The notes under the pieces: model-generated
What the model was told of the DNA's origin: nothing
Database searches by the model: none
Seen by the model: only the letters and a program-made list of their open reading frames with translations
Source: UBA11540 sp045536425
Lineage (GTDB): Bacteria > Bacillota > Clostridia > Oscillospirales > Ruminococcaceae
Length of the DNA stretch: 51,306 nt
NCBI GenBank assembly: GCA_045536425.1
Contig: JAZSNN010000002.1
Location: 1 to 51,306, forward strand
Direction of reading: 5' to 3'
Shown: in pieces, positions 50,787 through 51,306 of the stretch
Numbering within the stretch: the first letter of the stretch is position 1
How the letters are laid out: each line of letters starts with the position of its first letter
Position numbers and translations under genes: made by a program

Positions 50787-50863
50787 TGGCGCGCCCGACA
50801 GGACTCGAACCTGTGGCCTACTGCTTAGAAGGCAGTTGCTCTATCCAGCTGAGCTACGGGCGC
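50787..50863 (-). tRNA. tRNA-Arg (anticodon TCT)
   Basis: A 77-nt tRNA with encoded CCA. GCGCCCG pairs with CGGGCGC, the anticodon loop CTTCTAA gives TCT (reads AGA/AGG, frequent codons here), and the T-loop is GGTTCGAGTCC. Confidence 0.96.
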
Positions 50864-50888
50864 ATAAACTTATAAAAAGGCGAAAAAA

Positions 50889-50962
<74 letters not shown>

Positions 50963-50989
50963 ACACTCACTATCAATGTGACGGAATAC

Positions 50990-51018
50990 ATTTTATCATA
51001 ACCTTAAATCAATGTCAA
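50990..51018 (-). promoter_or_regulatory. Promoter of the tRNA operon
   Basis: On the minus strand, -35 TTGACA (51013-51018), a 17-bp spacer and -10 TAAAAT (50990-50995), about 25 bp before tRNA-Gly. It faces away from the rRNA promoters. Confidence 0.85.
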
Positions 51019-51094
51019 TAGTTTTTTGGGAATTTCCATAAAAAATTCAAATAAAAGATTTTTAATTTTTTTGAAAAAATCTATCGAAATCTTG

Positions 51095-51123
51095 TTGACA
51101 TTCAAATAAAAAGGTGATATAAT
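51095..51123 (+). promoter_or_regulatory. rRNA operon promoter P1 (probable)
   Basis: Exact consensus TTGACA (51095-51100), a 17-bp spacer and TATAAT (51118-51123), preceded by an A/T-rich, UP-element-like tract (51030-51090). A further TTGACA at 51149-51154 has no -10 at the right distance. Confidence 0.85.
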
Positions 51124-51184
51124 AGTCAAGCTGTCGCAACAAAGGCTGTTGACAAGTAATCTTTAAAAAAAGATGAAAAAAGTG

Positions 51185-51213
51185 TTGACAAGAAGCGATT
51201 GATGTGATAGAAT
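51185..51213 (+). promoter_or_regulatory. rRNA operon promoter P2 (probable)
   Basis: TTGACA (51185-51190), a 17-bp spacer and TAGAAT (51208-51213), 90 bp downstream of P1. Tandem strong promoters of this form are typical of rrn operons in Firmicutes. Confidence 0.82.
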
Positions 51214-51306
51214 AAAAAAGCTACCCACCCGAAAGAGTGGGACAGTCTTCGGACCTTGAAAATTGAACAACAACAAGTTACAAGAACTAAACACAAAAGG
51301 CCCTGA
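51214..51306 (+). other. Probable 16S rRNA leader (continues outside window)
   Basis: A small hairpin (CCCAC/GTGGG, 51225-51243) is followed by GGACCTTGAAAATTGAACAAC, a sequence typical just upstream of 16S rRNA in Clostridia, and then an A-rich tract to the window edge. No 16S sequence is present yet. The identification rests on the promoters and this leader motif. Confidence 0.7.

Noticed and set aside
51149..51177. Third rRNA promoter
   Set aside because: TTGACA is present, but the position 17 bp on reads GATGAA, which is not a usable -10.

Overview
The window looks like a chromosomal housekeeping region of an endospore-lineage Clostridia, probably Oscillospiraceae/Ruminococcaceae-like. 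This is inferred from gene order and protein character, not from a search. The pointers are the ffh-rpsP-khpA-rimM-trmD order, maf-mreBCD-mrdA-minD, a T-box before hisS-aspS, spoVG and a ylmC/ymxH-type PRC-barrel gene, an RNase J/GdpP/rplI/dnaB/tilS/hpt/ftsH run, the short ProRS type, and near-consensus sigma-A promoters (TTGACA-N17-TATAAT).

Layout. Bases 1-2449 (+) carry the translation genes ffh (3' part only), rpsP, khpA, rimM and trmD. Bases 2488-28215 (-) form a long leftward block. Read in transcription order it holds an ABC-F ATPase; a YlmC-like protein and a PAP2 phosphatase; spoVG; proS; secG and rnr; an ispDF / membrane-anchored asparaginase / zapA / U32 peptidase / DUF4321 / maf run; the cell-shape operon mreB-mreC-mreD-mrdA-minD; mgsA; T-box-hisS-aspS; and two tandem paralogous solute-binding lipoproteins that each have their own promoter. 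Bases 28467-48147 (+) carry rnj, gdpP, rplI, dnaB, tilS, hpt and ftsH, then a divergent type IIA topoisomerase pair, then a lipoprotein / response regulator / histidine kinase / DUF1385 / prmC / ferredoxin run. Bases 48187-50962 (-) carry a membrane lipase-like hydrolase, a HicB-like/DinB-like protein, a tRNA-derived scar and four tRNAs (Gly, Arg, His, Gln in transcription order). The right edge (51095-51306, +) has tandem promoters and a leader that most likely drive an rRNA operon starting just outside the window.

How the genes work together. Most are core functions: co-translational targeting and secretion (Ffh, SecG), ribosome and tRNA maturation (RimM, TrmD, TilS, KhpA, the synthetases), RNA decay (RNase R, RNase J), rod-shape peptidoglycan synthesis (MreBCD, PBP2, ZapA), second-messenger control (the c-di-AMP phosphodiesterase GdpP), replication and topology (DnaB, topoisomerase pair) and proteolysis (FtsH). 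I see no CRISPR array, prophage, IS element or biosynthetic cluster. The parts most worth a second look are the non-canonical topoisomerase pair, the lipoprotein with three DxDxDG-type loops placed before a two-component system, the duplicated orphan binding proteins, and the duplicated tRNA-Gln 3' end bracketing a T-arm-like inverted element.
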